Positions 25,873 to 35,748 are shown, numbered from the stretch's first letter. The stretch: 47,600 nucleotides of DNA from an uncultured SAR86 cluster bacterium (GCA_937773605.1 CALJVP010000015.1:1-47600), one strand, 5' to 3'. Numbers and translations: made by a program. The notes: generated from the sequence alone by a model not told the origin.

Positions 25873-26925
25873 ATGAGCAAAACAAAAGAAGTAGATATAA
25901 TCATTATAGGTGCGGGTCCTGTAGGACTGTTTACCGTATTTGAAGCTGGCTTACTCGGATTAAAATGCATTCTTATTGATAATCTCGATAAAGTTGGAGG
26001 CCAGTGTGCAGAGCTTTATCCGGATAAACCAATATATGATATACCAGGCGTTCCTATGCAAACTGCTGAAGAACACGTTAGTGCCCTTCTAGAACAGATT
26101 AAACCTTTTGATTACTCAACATTTTTAAATCAAAGAGTGGAATCTATATCTGAGAATTCAAGCACTGAAGACGAGGTCTCTAACTGGACTGTCACAACTT
26201 CAGAGAAAAATCAGTTCACAGCAAAAAATATATTTATAGCAGCTGGTGCTGGTTCTTTTGAACCCAGGAGACCACCAAACATCGAAGATCCCGACAGGTT
26301 TATTGGAAAAGGGGTTTCATATGCCGTAAGAGATAAAAGTCTCTATGAAGATAAAGATGTGCTTATTTTTGGTGGAGGCGACAGCGCCCTGGACTGGACA
26401 GTCGATCTTTCAGGCGTTGCTAAATCAGTTACTTTAATACACCGAAGAGATGAGTTTAGAGGGGCGCCTAATACAGAATCTCAAATGAGAAAATTAATTA
26501 AACAGGGTGTGGTTAATCTTAAAACGCCATACGTCATAGAATCACTAATCGGTGATGGCGTAATCAGTGGAGTTTCAATAAAAAACTTTGAGACAAAAGA
26601 ACTTGAAAACCTTTCTTGTGATGAAATTATCTTCCTCTTTGGCTTAAATAAAAAACTAGGACCAATAGTGGATTGGAATTTAGATTTGGAAGGTAAAAAG
26701 ATCACCGTGGATACTGAAAAATTTGAAACCAATATAGATGGTATATTTGCTGTGGGCGATATAAACAATTACCCTGGCAAACTAGATTTAATTCTCTCTG
26801 GTTTTCACGAAACCACCTTGGCTGTTCAGCACGCTTACAAGAGATGTTTTCCTGGTGAACGCGTGCCTTTTGGATACACAACTTCTAACACGAAGTTACA
26901 AAAAAAATTAGGAGTTATTGAATAA
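25873..26925 (+). CDS. Ferredoxin-NADP reductase, thioredoxin-reductase-like type
   Basis: FAD enzyme that moves electrons between NADPH and ferredoxin or flavodoxin. IIIIGAGPVGLFTVFEAGLL (near 9-28) is the FAD dinucleotide-binding motif, GGQCAELYP lacks the CxxC of thioredoxin reductase, VLIFGGGDSALDWTVDLS is the NADPH motif and GIFAVGDINNYPGKLDLILS binds FAD. The 350-residue length matches YumC-type ferredoxin-NADP reductases. It starts immediately after the tRNA-binding ORF (no gap) and converges with argG, one base separating the stops. Confidence 0.88.
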   Translation: MSKTKEVDIIIIGAGPVGLFTVFEAGLLGLKCILIDNLDKVGGQCAELYPDKPIYDIPGVPMQTAEEHVSALLEQIKPFDYSTFLNQRVESISENSSTEDEVSNWTVTTSEKNQFTAKNIFIAAGAGSFEPRRPPNIEDPDRFIGKGVSYAVRDKSLYEDKDVLIFGGGDSALDWTVDLSGVAKSVTLIHRRDEFRGAPNTESQMRKLIKQGVVNLKTPYVIESLIGDGVISGVSIKNFETKELENLSCDEIIFLFGLNKKLGPIVDWNLDLEGKKITVDTEKFETNIDGIFAVGDINNYPGKLDLILSGFHETTLAVQHAYKRCFPGERVPFGYTTSNTKLQKKLGVIE

Positions 26926-26926
26926 A

Positions 26927-28135
26927 TTATTTATTTCTTTTTGCGTTTAAACGTAAACGTAATGAATTAATTTTAATAAATCCAGAAGCATCAGCCTGAT
27001 CATAGGTGTTTTCATCATCTTCAAAAGTGACAACCTTAGGGTCGTATAAACTAAAATCCGAAGTCCTAGATTTAATATTGATATTACCTTTTAGCAGGCT
27101 TAGTGTTACAGAACCTGTTACTTTTTCTTGAGTTTTATCTATAAATGCTTGCAGGGCTTCACGCTCAGGACTCCACCAAAAACCATCATAAATTAATTGG
27201 GCGTATTTAGGCATTAACTCATCTCTAAGGTGTGCGGCATGTCCGTCTAATGTAATTGATTCCATTGCTCTATGGGCTTTAAGTAGCAAAGCTCCTCCTG
27301 GAGTTTCATAGCAGCCTCTGGATTTCATTCCAGTAAATCTATTTTCTACAAGATCCAATCTTCCTATACCGTTCTTGCCAGCCAGGGTGTTTAGTGTCGA
27401 TAAAATTTCTGATGACTTTAATGGTTGTCCGTCTAAAGCAACAGGATCACCATTTCTAAAGTCTATTGTTACTTCAGTTTTTGTATCAGGGGTATCCATG
27501 ATATTGGCTGTTTTTTGCCAAACTGATTCGGGTGCTTCAACTGAAGGATCTTCCAAGACACCTCCTTCATAAGAAGTGTGAAGTAGATTTTCATCTGTTG
27601 AATACAAGGGGTCATCAGGACTGGCATCAATATCTATTTGATGTTCTTTACAATAATTAACCAAATCAGCTCTTGATACGTAATCCCAAATACGCCAAGG
27701 CGCTATAACTTCAATGTCTGGGTTAAGTGAATAGGAACCTATTTCAAATCTTATCTGATCATTACCCTTCCCTGTTGCTCCATGAGCGATCGCGTCTGCA
27801 CCCTCTTGCTCTGCTATTTCTACCAACCTCTTACTTATCAGAGGCCGTGCTATAGAAGTGCCTAATAGATACTCACCTTCATAGACGGTGTTAGCTCGAA
27901 ACATAGGGAATACGTAATTACTTACAAACTCTTCTTGAAGATCCTCGATAATAACTTTGCATGCACCAATTGAATTAGCTCTCTCTTCAACAAGGACAGG
28001 ATCATGTTCTTGTCCTATGTCTGCTGTAAAAACAACTACTTCAGCTTTGTATGTCTCTTTGAGCCAATGAAGTATCACAGAGGTGTCGAGTCCTCCTGAA
28101 TACGCCAATACTATTTTATTGTATGTTTTTTTCAT
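26927..28135 (-). CDS. argG: Argininosuccinate synthase
   Basis: Joins citrulline and aspartate with ATP to argininosuccinate in arginine synthesis. [17 protein letters not shown] near residues 11-27 is the ATP pyrophosphatase loop, followed by [13 protein letters not shown] and the [13 protein letters not shown] segment. The 402-residue length is normal and the C-terminus is complete. It is monocistronic here, with a short candidate ORF upstream and the divergent BCCT transporter beyond. Confidence 0.96.
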   Translation of the reverse strand: MKKTYNKIVLAYSGGLDTSVILHWLKETYKAEVVVFTADIGQEHDPVLVEERANSIGACKVIIEDLQEEFVSNYVFPMFRANTVYEGEYLLGTSIARPLISKRLVEIAEQEGADAIAHGATGKGNDQIRFEIGSYSLNPDIEVIAPWRIWDYVSRADLVNYCKEHQIDIDASPDDPLYSTDENLLHTSYEGGVLEDPSVEAPESVWQKTANIMDTPDTKTEVTIDFRNGDPVALDGQPLKSSEILSTLNTLAGKNGIGRLDLVENRFTGMKSRGCYETPGGALLLKAHRAMESITLDGHAAHLRDELMPKYAQLIYDGFWWSPEREALQAFIDKTQEKVTGSVTLSLLKGNINIKSRTSDFSLYDPKVVTFEDDENTYDQADASGFIKINSLRLRLNAKRNK

Positions 28136-28182
28136 GTTGTTAAAAAAATGAGCGGCTATTGTATACGGTAAAGGCTAAAAGA

Positions 28183-28278
28183 CTAGTCGAGGAGTCCAAA
28201 ATGTTCTTTTTTTAAAAGGCTCATACCATTATTAAAGCCTGCCTGAATAGAGACTTCTTGTTCTTTTTCTTTTGACAT
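28183..28278 (-). CDS. Possible 31-residue ORF upstream of argG
   Basis: ATG at 28278 to a TAG stop at 28183, 47 bases before argG. The peptide begins MSKEKEQEVSIQAGFNNGMS and ends LLKKEHFGLLD. It has no arginine, so it does not look like an attenuation leader for arginine. I see no Shine-Dalgarno sequence. It could be a real micro-protein or a chance ORF; it is listed because the 28136-28304 gap otherwise holds no gene. Confidence 0.25.
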   Translation of the reverse strand: MSKEKEQEVSIQAGFNNGMSLLKKEHFGLLD

Positions 28279-28304
28279 ACTTACATTCTAGCTTAGTGAA
28301 GGTT

Positions 28305-29840
28305 ATGCTTCATCAAATGGAGAGAGTATTAAGAGCCTTTAGTACTAAAAATGTTGATTACATAACTTTTATTACTAGTTTATTGGTGGTCGTTGGTATT
28401 GCTTCTTCTATCTTATACGACGCTGAAACTGCTCAAACTTTAATAGGAGAATCCTACGATAATATTGTGGGTGTTTTTGGACCGGTCTATCTAATTTTAA
28501 CCATCTTCTCATTTTTTTTCTTAATCTATATTTGTATATCAAGTCATGGTAAATACAGGCTGGGTGGGCAAGATCAAAAGGCTGAGTTCTCTTATTTTAG
28601 TTGGATAGGAATGCTCTTCTGCTCAGGTATAGGTGGAGGGTTGGTTTATTGGTCGGGAGTTGAATGGGCCTACTATGTCGACATACCTCCTTTCGGAATC
28701 GAACCAGGCTCCAATGAAGCATTTGCTCTAGCAACAGCTTATGGTTTATTTCATTGGGGAATAAGTGCTTGGTCTATATACGGCATACCTGCCATTGCAC
28801 TCTCTATAGCTTTTTATAAATATAAATTAAGCACTTTAAGACTCAGCTCCAGTTTAAGAGGACTTGGCGTCAAAAACATAGAAGAAACTTTTGGAGGAAG
28901 GCTAATTGATCTAATATTCGTTATAGCCACTGTAGGAGCTGCTGGAGGAACTATTGGCTCTTACATTCCAATGTTAAGTTCTGGTTTTTCAGATATTTTT
29001 AGCATAGAAAAAGGTTTTTCGTTGGATTTACAGGTATTAGCCCTTTGCGTTGGACTTTTTGGGTTTAGTGTCTATTCGGGTTTAACGAAAGGCATTAAAA
29101 GATTAAGTGATCTTAATTTATTACTGGCTATACTCTTTTTAATTATTATATTATTTATTGGTCCTGGCTTAGATATCTTACGATCATCTATAGATGGACT
29201 TTTTTATACAGTTAGATTTTTTTGGGATATGAGCACGTTGGGTATTTTAGAACAGTCGGATTTTGCAGATGAATGGACAATATTCTATTGGGCATGGTGG
29301 GTTGCTTTCGGACCCTTGGTGGCTTTATTCATTGCTCGAATCTCAAAAGGAAGGACCTTAAGAGAATTAATTTTAGGAATGCTAATATTTGGTTCATTAG
29401 GCACTTGGCTTTTTTACATGATCCTTGGAGGATACTCAATGAGTCTTGAACAAACTGGAGTTTTTGGAGTGATGAACTCTTTAAATGAATCTGGTCATGC
29501 TGATACGGCAATAAGCATAGTTCACACAATGCCTTTTGATAATTTCATGCTGCTTTTATTTTGTGTAATTACTATTATATTTGTAACAACTTCTTATGAT
29601 TCGATGTCCTTTGTAATTGCTTACCATGTGCAAAAGAATTCATCTGAACAAAGAGATCCGGATAAGGAATTAAGACTATTTTGGGCTGTTGTTTTAGGAA
29701 TTCTTCCAGCTGCACTTGTTATTTATTCAGACCATTCAGTCGCGATGGATTTAATTCTAATAACCTCTTTGCCTTTGCTGTTTATTTACCCTTTAATGGC
29801 ACTGGCTATATTTAAGGACTTACACCAGGAACAAAAATGA
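28305..29840 (+). CDS. BCCT-family transporter (betaine/choline/DMSP type)
   Basis: Inner-membrane transporter for quaternary-ammonium or sulfonium compounds such as glycine betaine, choline, carnitine or DMSP. About twelve hydrophobic segments; the family box is GIGGGLVYWSGVEWAYY and the conserved WTIFYWAWWVAFGPLVALFI with RISKGRT following. The 511-residue length fits the family. ATG at 28305 is preferred, with GAAGG just upstream; a TTG at 28272 would add 11 residues and another ATG lies at 28317. The next gene starts inside the last bases of this one (29837). Confidence 0.85.
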   Translation: MLHQMERVLRAFSTKNVDYITFITSLLVVVGIASSILYDAETAQTLIGESYDNIVGVFGPVYLILTIFSFFFLIYICISSHGKYRLGGQDQKAEFSYFSWIGMLFCSGIGGGLVYWSGVEWAYYVDIPPFGIEPGSNEAFALATAYGLFHWGISAWSIYGIPAIALSIAFYKYKLSTLRLSSSLRGLGVKNIEETFGGRLIDLIFVIATVGAAGGTIGSYIPMLSSGFSDIFSIEKGFSLDLQVLALCVGLFGFSVYSGLTKGIKRLSDLNLLLAILFLIIILFIGPGLDILRSSIDGLFYTVRFFWDMSTLGILEQSDFADEWTIFYWAWWVAFGPLVALFIARISKGRTLRELILGMLIFGSLGTWLFYMILGGYSMSLEQTGVFGVMNSLNESGHADTAISIVHTMPFDNFMLLLFCVITIIFVTTSYDSMSFVIAYHVQKNSSEQRDPDKELRLFWAVVLGILPAALVIYSDHSVAMDLILITSLPLLFIYPLMALAIFKDLHQEQK

Positions 29841-31135
29841 AAAAACCTCAAGATTTAAAACCTGATACATTATCTCTTCACGCGGGTCAAAGACCGGATA
29901 AAGAACATGGAGCTCGCGCTACACCGATCTATCAAACGTCCTCTTTTGTCTTTGAAGACACCGAGTCGGCGGCTGGGATTTTTAATGTTGAGAGAACGGG
30001 TCACGTATATTCAAGAATAACCAATCCTACAAATGCGGTACTGGAAGAAAGGATATCCGCACTTGAAGGAGCTATTGGCTCTATAGCGACTTCCAGCGGT
30101 CAAGCAGCATTGCATTTAGCAATAGCTACTATAGTCAATTCAGGTCAACACATTGTCGCTTCGAATTGTCTGTATGGTGGAAGCCATAACTTATTGGAAT
30201 ACACTCTGCCAAGGTTTGGCATTGAAACATCTTTTGTGGACTTTAGAGACCTTGATGCCGTCAAAGACGCAATTAAAGGCAATACTCGTCTTGTTTTTGG
30301 AGAAACACTAGGAAATCCAGGATTAGACGTGATGGACATACAGCAAATATCAGACTTAGCTCATGATAATGGGATTCCTCTTTTAGTAGATTCTACTTTC
30401 ACCACCCCTCATCTAATGAAACCTATAAATTATGGGGCCGATCTAATATTTCATTCAGCTACTAAATTTCTTTCAGGGCATGGTGTTGTAATAGGTGGTT
30501 TGCTTGTTGATAGCGGTAATTTTATCTGGGATCAAAACGATAATTTCCCACAACTCTCTAAACCCTATAAAGGCTTTCATGATATGGTTTTTACAGAAGA
30601 ATTTGGTCCAGCAGCCTTTATTAATAGAGCGAGAAAAGAAGGAGCAAGAGATTTCGGTGCTTGCATGAGTCCTCATACAGCTTTTTTAATTCTGCAAGGT
30701 GTAGAAACTCTTGGATTGAGAATGGACAGACATGTGCAAACAACAAGAGAAATTGTTAATTTTTTAAGTCAGCATAAAGCTGTTTCAAGTGTTAGTTACC
30801 CTGAGCTAGAAAGTCATCCAGATCATGAACTAGCAAAAAAAATTCTTCCTAACGGATGCGGTGCAGTTTTTACTTTTGAGCTTAAAGGTGGAAAAAAAGC
30901 TGGGCAGAATTTTATAGAGAATTTAAATATTTTTTCTCACTTAGCAAACGTGGGAGATTCAAAATCTCTAGTTATACATCCCTCCAGTACAACACATCAT
31001 CGGATGGATGAAGCAGCTCTAAAGAAGGCAGGAATTTCAGAAGGCACGGTAAGGCTTTCAGTAGGACTGGAAGATATTGAAGATCTAAAAGATGATCTGG
31101 ATACCGGTCTTAGGTCAGCTCTAAAAACATCTTAA
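29837..31135 (+). CDS. metY: O-acetylhomoserine sulfhydrylase (MetY-type)
   Basis: PLP enzyme that makes homocysteine from O-acetylhomoserine and sulfide; members can also accept methanethiol. 432 residues, longer than the MetB/MetZ group, with the extra segment PYKGFHDMVFTEEFG followed by FINRARKEGARDFGACMSPH that is typical of MetY. VYSRITNPTNAVLEERISAL precedes SSGQAALHLA; the Schiff-base lysine is K210 in HSATKFLSGHG. It overlaps the BCCT gene by 4 bases, and a hydrolase and a homocysteine methyltransferase follow closely, so homocysteine/methionine formation is the probable theme. Confidence 0.9.
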   Translation: MKKPQDLKPDTLSLHAGQRPDKEHGARATPIYQTSSFVFEDTESAAGIFNVERTGHVYSRITNPTNAVLEERISALEGAIGSIATSSGQAALHLAIATIVNSGQHIVASNCLYGGSHNLLEYTLPRFGIETSFVDFRDLDAVKDAIKGNTRLVFGETLGNPGLDVMDIQQISDLAHDNGIPLLVDSTFTTPHLMKPINYGADLIFHSATKFLSGHGVVIGGLLVDSGNFIWDQNDNFPQLSKPYKGFHDMVFTEEFGPAAFINRARKEGARDFGACMSPHTAFLILQGVETLGLRMDRHVQTTREIVNFLSQHKAVSSVSYPELESHPDHELAKKILPNGCGAVFTFELKGGKKAGQNFIENLNIFSHLANVGDSKSLVIHPSSTTHHRMDEAALKKAGISEGTVRLSVGLEDIEDLKDDLDTGLRSALKTS

Positions 31136-31138
31136 ATT

Positions 31139-31900
31139 ATGCATATTTTTTCAGGAACAAGAGGGCTTCAAGGGGATGCAAATCCTATAGTATTCATACA
31201 CGGAACGGGAATGGACCATACAGTTTGGACCTTGTTTGCTAGGTATTTTTTAAGACATGGAAGAGATGTTCTTTCTGTAGATTTACCAGGACACGGTAAA
31301 AGCAAAGGACCTCTGTTAGATTCAATTGAATCACTTTCTTCTAACCTCTTAAATTATCTTGATTCAAGGAACATTAATAAATTTTCAGTAGTGGGTCATA
31401 GTATGGGTTCATTAATAGCTCTAGAGGCAGCGTCAACACAACCAGAACGGGTTAACAGTCTAGTAATGATTGGCACCGCTTTACCAATGGCGGTCTCTGA
31501 AGCTCTCTTAGATTTAGCTAAAAGAAACGATCCAGGAGCTATTGATATACTTACTTTCATGGGATACAGCAACAATGCAAGAATTGGAAATAATAAAAAT
31601 CCTGGCATGTGGATGACCGAAGGAACCAGAAGATTGATGCAACGATCCAGTAAAGATGTAATTTTTAAAGACCTAATGGCATGTTCTAATTACGCTGATG
31701 GCCTAGAAAAAGCAAAGAATGTTTCGGCAAACACTCTGCTTATTTTAGGTGAAAATGACTATTTAACGCCAAGACATAGAGCCAAAGATTTAATAAATAA
31801 TTTTGAGTCAGTTAAAGTAAAAGAGATCAGAAATTCTGGTCATACCATGATGGTTGAGAACCCCAACCTTGTCTTAGACTATCTATCAGAAATCTTATGA
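31139..31900 (+). CDS. Alpha/beta hydrolase
   Basis: A 253-residue hydrolase with HGTGMDH near 21-27, the nucleophile Ser88 in VVGHSMGSL, the acid in LILGENDYLTP and the His in NSGHTMMVENP. Ser in the elbow means esterase, lipase or thioesterase chemistry rather than dehalogenase. It starts three bases after metY and overlaps the homocysteine methyltransferase by 4 bases, so it belongs to the same transcript. It is too short and lacks the motifs of homoserine O-acetyltransferase MetX. Confidence 0.85.
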   Translation: MHIFSGTRGLQGDANPIVFIHGTGMDHTVWTLFARYFLRHGRDVLSVDLPGHGKSKGPLLDSIESLSSNLLNYLDSRNINKFSVVGHSMGSLIALEAASTQPERVNSLVMIGTALPMAVSEALLDLAKRNDPGAIDILTFMGYSNNARIGNNKNPGMWMTEGTRRLMQRSSKDVIFKDLMACSNYADGLEKAKNVSANTLLILGENDYLTPRHRAKDLINNFESVKVKEIRNSGHTMMVENPNLVLDYLSEIL

Positions 31901-32805
31901 AGGAAATAATATTAGGTGATGGCGGTATGGGAACCGAGCTTCGTTTTAGAGGAGTTGAGGTGCCCTCTCACGTTGATGATATTTGGTCAGCCTTAGCAAT
32001 CACTGAAGCTCCTGAAATTATTAAAAATATTCATCTAGATTATATAGAGGCTGGCTCTGACTTCATAACAATCAATAATTACGCTGTAACTCAGCCTATA
32101 CTTGCTAGAAATGACATCTCAGATCAGCTTGAAGACCTTACTCTTAGGTCCGTAGAATTGGCAAAAGACGCTGTGAAAGAATCAGGAAAAAACACACTAA
32201 TAGCTGGTTCATTACCCCCTTTAGAAACAAGTTACAGAGCTGACTTAATTTTACCTGAGAATCAAATGCTAGATTATTATTGCGAACTAGTAGATATCCT
32301 AGAAAATGAAGTGGATATAATAATTTGTGAAACTATGTCTAGTTCATCTGAAGCAAAATGTGCTTTAAGCACTATTCAGCAATCGCAATCTCAAGCTTGG
32401 ATTAGCTGGACCCTTCATGGTAACAGGCCTAATATTTTACCAAGCGGAGAACATATAAGCGTTGCTTTCTCAGATCTACAAGAATTAAAAGCGGACGCTT
32501 ATCTTGTTAACTGTTGTGGAGCTAATTTATCAGGGCAAGCAATTAAAACATTATCAGAATTGACTGAAAAGCCCATAGGCGGTTATGCAAATGGTGAAAA
32601 CATAGTAACTTTTTCTGAAGATCTAAATCTCAGCAATCATGTTGAAAGTGATCAAAAGACCTCGCGAAGAGCAATTAATGAATCTGAATACGCATCAGAA
32701 GTCGAAGGTTGGATGGATTCAGGGGCAACCATCATTGGAGGTTGTTGCAGAACGAGACCAAGCTATATCAAAGAACTCAATCACTTAGTAGCTCGAAGGT
32801 CTTAA
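31897..32805 (+). CDS. Homocysteine S-methyltransferase family protein
   Basis: A 302-residue TIM-barrel methyltransferase with the zinc/homocysteine triad: VNCCGAN in the middle and IGGCCRTRP near the C-terminus. The opening LGDGGMGTELRFRG and ICETMSSSSEAKCAL match the MmuM/BHMT family, which transfers methyl from S-methylmethionine, betaine or dimethylsulfonio compounds to homocysteine to give methionine. Methyl donor cannot be read from the sequence. Co-transcription with MetY, which makes homocysteine, and a betaine/DMSP-type transporter fits a methionine-forming route. It converges with grxD. Confidence 0.88.
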   Translation: MKEIILGDGGMGTELRFRGVEVPSHVDDIWSALAITEAPEIIKNIHLDYIEAGSDFITINNYAVTQPILARNDISDQLEDLTLRSVELAKDAVKESGKNTLIAGSLPPLETSYRADLILPENQMLDYYCELVDILENEVDIIICETMSSSSEAKCALSTIQQSQSQAWISWTLHGNRPNILPSGEHISVAFSDLQELKADAYLVNCCGANLSGQAIKTLSELTEKPIGGYANGENIVTFSEDLNLSNHVESDQKTSRRAINESEYASEVEGWMDSGATIIGGCCRTRPSYIKELNHLVARRS

Positions 32806-32808
32806 GGG

Positions 32809-33129
32809 CTATTCTTCTATAACTACTTTATCAATTATGTTCTGAAGCTCGCCGCTTTCATGGAGTTCAGACAGAATATCACTACCGCCGACCAGTTCAC
32901 CATCAACGAACAGCTGAGGAAAAGTAGGCCAGTTAGAATATTCAGGTAAATTAGCTCTGATTTCCGGATTGGAAAGAATATCCACAAAAGAAAAAGGCTT
33001 TCCACAAGCTATTAGAATTTGTGAAGCTTTTGAAGAAAAACCGCATTGAGGAGCATCAGGAGAACCCTTCATATAGAGTAAAATAGGATTTGCTTTAACT
33101 TGTTCGTCTAGTTCTTTTAAAATTGTCAT
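32809..33129 (-). CDS. grxD: Monothiol glutaredoxin Grx4
   Basis: Monothiol glutaredoxin that carries Fe-S clusters with BolA-like partners. The active motif is CGFS at 29-32, with WPTFPQLFVDGELVGGSDIL (cis-Pro and glutathione-binding GG-D). The 106-residue length is normal. It converges with the homocysteine methyltransferase and is separated from pdxJ by a 76-base gap in which I see no gene, so its transcription is unclear. Confidence 0.95.
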   Translation of the reverse strand: MTILKELDEQVKANPILLYMKGSPDAPQCGFSSKASQILIACGKPFSFVDILSNPEIRANLPEYSNWPTFPQLFVDGELVGGSDILSELHESGELQNIIDKVVIEE

Positions 33130-33205
33130 AGATTCATTATATCCTTCTAGAATAAATTCAACTAGCCTTTGATTCTAATCGCTAGAGAATGTATGAATTA
33201 CAAAA

Positions 33206-33952
33206 CTATTGACAGATCTGTAAATAATTATGGACGGTCGCTTCCAAGCCTTCTTCTAGAGAATCCGATATAAGAGCTTGCCCAATTGAAACTTCATCAA
33301 CATCAACTTTTAGTAAAAAATCTTTTAAATTAACTTGATCTAAATCATGCCCAGCATTCACGCCTAACCCTATTGATTTAGAATATTGTGAAGCTTCTGA
33401 GTAACTTTGTAGATACTTTCTTCTGCTGTCTTCATCAAAAAAAGCTTCTGCGTATGGACCCGTGTAAAGTTCTACACGATCAGCTCCTAAATTCTTAGCT
33501 TCTTTTATTTGTTTCTCATTAGGGTCCATAAATAAGCTCACTCTTATATTTAAGTCATGCAGTCTATTAATACATAGTTCTAAATCATTGTTATTATTTG
33601 ATAAATCCCATCCATGGTCAGATGTTAATTGATGATCTTGATCGGGTACAAACGTGCATTGTTCTGGTCTTAATTCTTGTACAAGTTCCATAAAACCCGG
33701 GTAGATTGAGGAAGCTTTAGAAAAGGGGTTGCCTTCTATATTAAATTCAACAAAATTTAGTTTTGTTAAAGCCCTTAAATCTTTTACATCTTCTGGTCTT
33801 ATGTGCCTTAAGTCTGGCCGAGGGTGAACCGTAATCCCATTGGCTCCAGCATCAATGATTCTTTGGGATAATTCTACAAGATTGGGTCTGCCGCCCTCTC
33901 TGGCATTTCTTAACCAAGCTATTTTATTAACGTTTACACTTAAGTTAGTCAT
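33206..33952 (-). CDS. pdxJ: Pyridoxine 5'-phosphate synthase
   Basis: Condenses 3-amino-2-oxopropyl phosphate with deoxyxylulose 5-phosphate in vitamin B6 synthesis. Family motifs: SVNVNKIAWLRNAREGGRPN at the start, HPRPDLRHI, NFVEFNIEGNP, CTFVPDQDHQLTSDHGWD and GLGVNAGHDLDQVN. Length 248 is normal. Its stop and the quinone reductase gene abut (33952/33953). In most gammaproteobacteria pdxJ follows recO; here it closes an operon of dehydrogenases and a transporter, an unusual location. Confidence 0.95.
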   Translation of the reverse strand: MTNLSVNVNKIAWLRNAREGGRPNLVELSQRIIDAGANGITVHPRPDLRHIRPEDVKDLRALTKLNFVEFNIEGNPFSKASSIYPGFMELVQELRPEQCTFVPDQDHQLTSDHGWDLSNNNNDLELCINRLHDLNIRVSLFMDPNEKQIKEAKNLGADRVELYTGPYAEAFFDEDSRRKYLQSYSEASQYSKSIGLGVNAGHDLDQVNLKDFLLKVDVDEVSIGQALISDSLEEGLEATVHNYLQICQ

Positions 33953-34987
33953 TTACATCTCTATTACTACTTTTCCTGATGAATGGCCTGTTCCCACTTT
34001 ATCATGGGCTAAATTTATATCTTTAAGAGAAAAAACTGAATCAATAACGGGTTTCACTTTTTTTTCAGACACAAGTTTATTCAGCTCTTGAAGACCGGAC
34101 AAGCTGGGTCGATACAAAGACCAATGAACATTGATAGGCTTATTCTCTCGTTTAACTTTCTGTCTAAGATAAAGAGCATGGGGCAAACCAAGCAAAACAC
34201 CTTTATCATCCATTGTTCTAACAAGAGGATGGTTTAAAGTTATGTAATGAGAAGTGTCGAGTGGTTTAAGAACTTTAATACACTTATTCATAACACCTTC
34301 TTCACCAAGGTCACCTATGGAGTCTAAAACAATATCGTAATCAGTTAGAACAGATGAAAAATCTTGTTCTAAATAATTGATTACAGTTTGAGCACCTAAT
34401 TCTTCTACTAATTTACGATTCTTATTACTGCAAGTAGTGGCTATATTACAATTCCAAGAACTAAAGAGTTGAATAGCAAAAGTTCCTACTCCACCAGCTC
34501 CAGCCTGTATAAAGACTTTTTTGTTTTGTATATCTTGAGGTCTCAAAGTTGCCCATCTTATTAAAGCAGCCCAAGTTGTTAAGGCCACATAAGGCAGTGA
34601 AGCAGCTTCATTAAAACTAATATTGGATGGCTTAAAATCCACCTCATCTTGATTAAATACACCGTATTGTGCATAACATCCTCGATTAGGATCAGAAGTA
34701 CAACCCCAGACTTCATCACCTTTAGAGAATCTGGATACTTTTGAACCCACTTCTTTAATAGTACCCGCAAAATCAGACCCTAATATCCAAGGGAAGGAAT
34801 TAGACCTTTGCTTTTCAAACACAGATTTCCCGTAGCCTTCGCGCTTCATTAAATCTATTGGGTTAACAGAAGATGCGCGTATTTCAACCAGCACTTGATT
34901 TGCTTTTGGTTTAGGCTCATCCAATGAGTCTTTGTATTTTAATACGGAAGATCCCCCGTATTCACTAATTACCGCTCCATACATCAC
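33953..34987 (-). CDS. Zinc-free medium-chain reductase, quinone oxidoreductase type
   Basis: A 344-residue NADPH-dependent reductase of the quinone oxidoreductase/RTN4IP1 group. VLVEIRASSVNPIDLMKREG, ILGSDFAGTIKEVGSKV and the Rossmann AGAGGVGTFAIQLFSSWN are present, and the structural zinc cysteines of alcohol dehydrogenases are absent. It overlaps the TauE gene by 4 bases and abuts pdxJ, so it sits inside the operon-like run. Substrate unknown. Confidence 0.82.
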   Translation of the reverse strand: MMYGAVISEYGGSSVLKYKDSLDEPKPKANQVLVEIRASSVNPIDLMKREGYGKSVFEKQRSNSFPWILGSDFAGTIKEVGSKVSRFSKGDEVWGCTSDPNRGCYAQYGVFNQDEVDFKPSNISFNEAASLPYVALTTWAALIRWATLRPQDIQNKKVFIQAGAGGVGTFAIQLFSSWNCNIATTCSNKNRKLVEELGAQTVINYLEQDFSSVLTDYDIVLDSIGDLGEEGVMNKCIKVLKPLDTSHYITLNHPLVRTMDDKGVLLGLPHALYLRQKVKRENKPINVHWSLYRPSLSGLQELNKLVSEKKVKPVIDSVFSLKDINLAHDKVGTGHSSGKVVIEM

Positions 34988-35736
34988 AAGCCTGTTACTC
35001 CATCGTAAAGTAATTTAATTCCAATTATCATTAAACAAAAATAAGTTATTGAGTAGAAGGATTTTGCTTCTATTCGGTGGGTTAAATAATAGCCTATAAA
35101 AAAACCTAAAGGAGCAAAAGGTAGAAGAATTGTAGCAGTTAAAATATTTTCAATCACCAGTTGGTCTAAATAATAATATGGAAAGAGCTTGATGAAATTT
35201 ATTACTCCAAAGAATAGAGCAGAAGTTCCTACGTAAATTCTATGATCCAACTTTTGTGGCAACATATAAATACTAAAAGGCAGTCCTCCTGCATGAATTC
35301 CAAAAGAGGTGAAACCTGAAACAGAACCCCAGATAGCTCCTTTCCTTAAAGAGACTCCCGTTTTTTTATAGTCGTCTCCAACCAGCCAATAATTTAAAAC
35401 AAATATTATTGCCATTAACCCAAGGAAGATTCTTATGTGATCATCGGAAAGATATTTAAACCAAAGAAATCCAGCGACTATGCCGGTCGTTGCAGCAGGT
35501 ATGAGTATTTTTAAGTTCTCAAAATGAAACTTACCTCTGTATTTATAAATACTGATTAAATCCTGAATGCATAAAATAGGAAGTAATATAGCAGCTGCTT
35601 GAATTGGAGATATTACTAAGGCCATCAATGGCACTCCTAAAATGGCTAATGGCGCAGCGAAGCCACCTTTGGCGATTCCATAAAGTAAAACTGCAGGTAT
35701 AGCTGCAGCATAAAATAATGGCTCTACTATTATCAC
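34984..35736 (-). CDS. TauE/SafE-family sulfite or organosulfonate exporter
   Basis: A 250-residue inner-membrane protein with about eight hydrophobic segments. The TSUP-family opening IAKGGFAAPLAILGVPLMAL and the second-half GSVSGFTSFGIHAGGLPFSI are the family's paired conserved segments. TauE/SafE proteins export sulfite or sulfur-containing organic anions and some act as importers. It is between the zinc dehydrogenase (12 bases) and the quinone reductase (4-base overlap), which ties it to this pathway. Confidence 0.85.
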   Translation of the reverse strand: MIIVEPLFYAAAIPAVLLYGIAKGGFAAPLAILGVPLMALVISPIQAAAILLPILCIQDLISIYKYRGKFHFENLKILIPAATTGIVAGFLWFKYLSDDHIRIFLGLMAIIFVLNYWLVGDDYKKTGVSLRKGAIWGSVSGFTSFGIHAGGLPFSIYMLPQKLDHRIYVGTSALFFGVINFIKLFPYYYLDQLVIENILTATILLPFAPLGFFIGYYLTHRIEAKSFYSITYFCLMIIGIKLLYDGVTGL

Positions 35737-35748
35737 TATGAGTTTAGG

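Noticed and set aside
26910-26945. AATAAA/TTTATT stem between fpr-like gene and argG as a bidirectional terminator
   Set aside because: The stem is all A-T and only six pairs; too weak to call in this AT-rich sequence.
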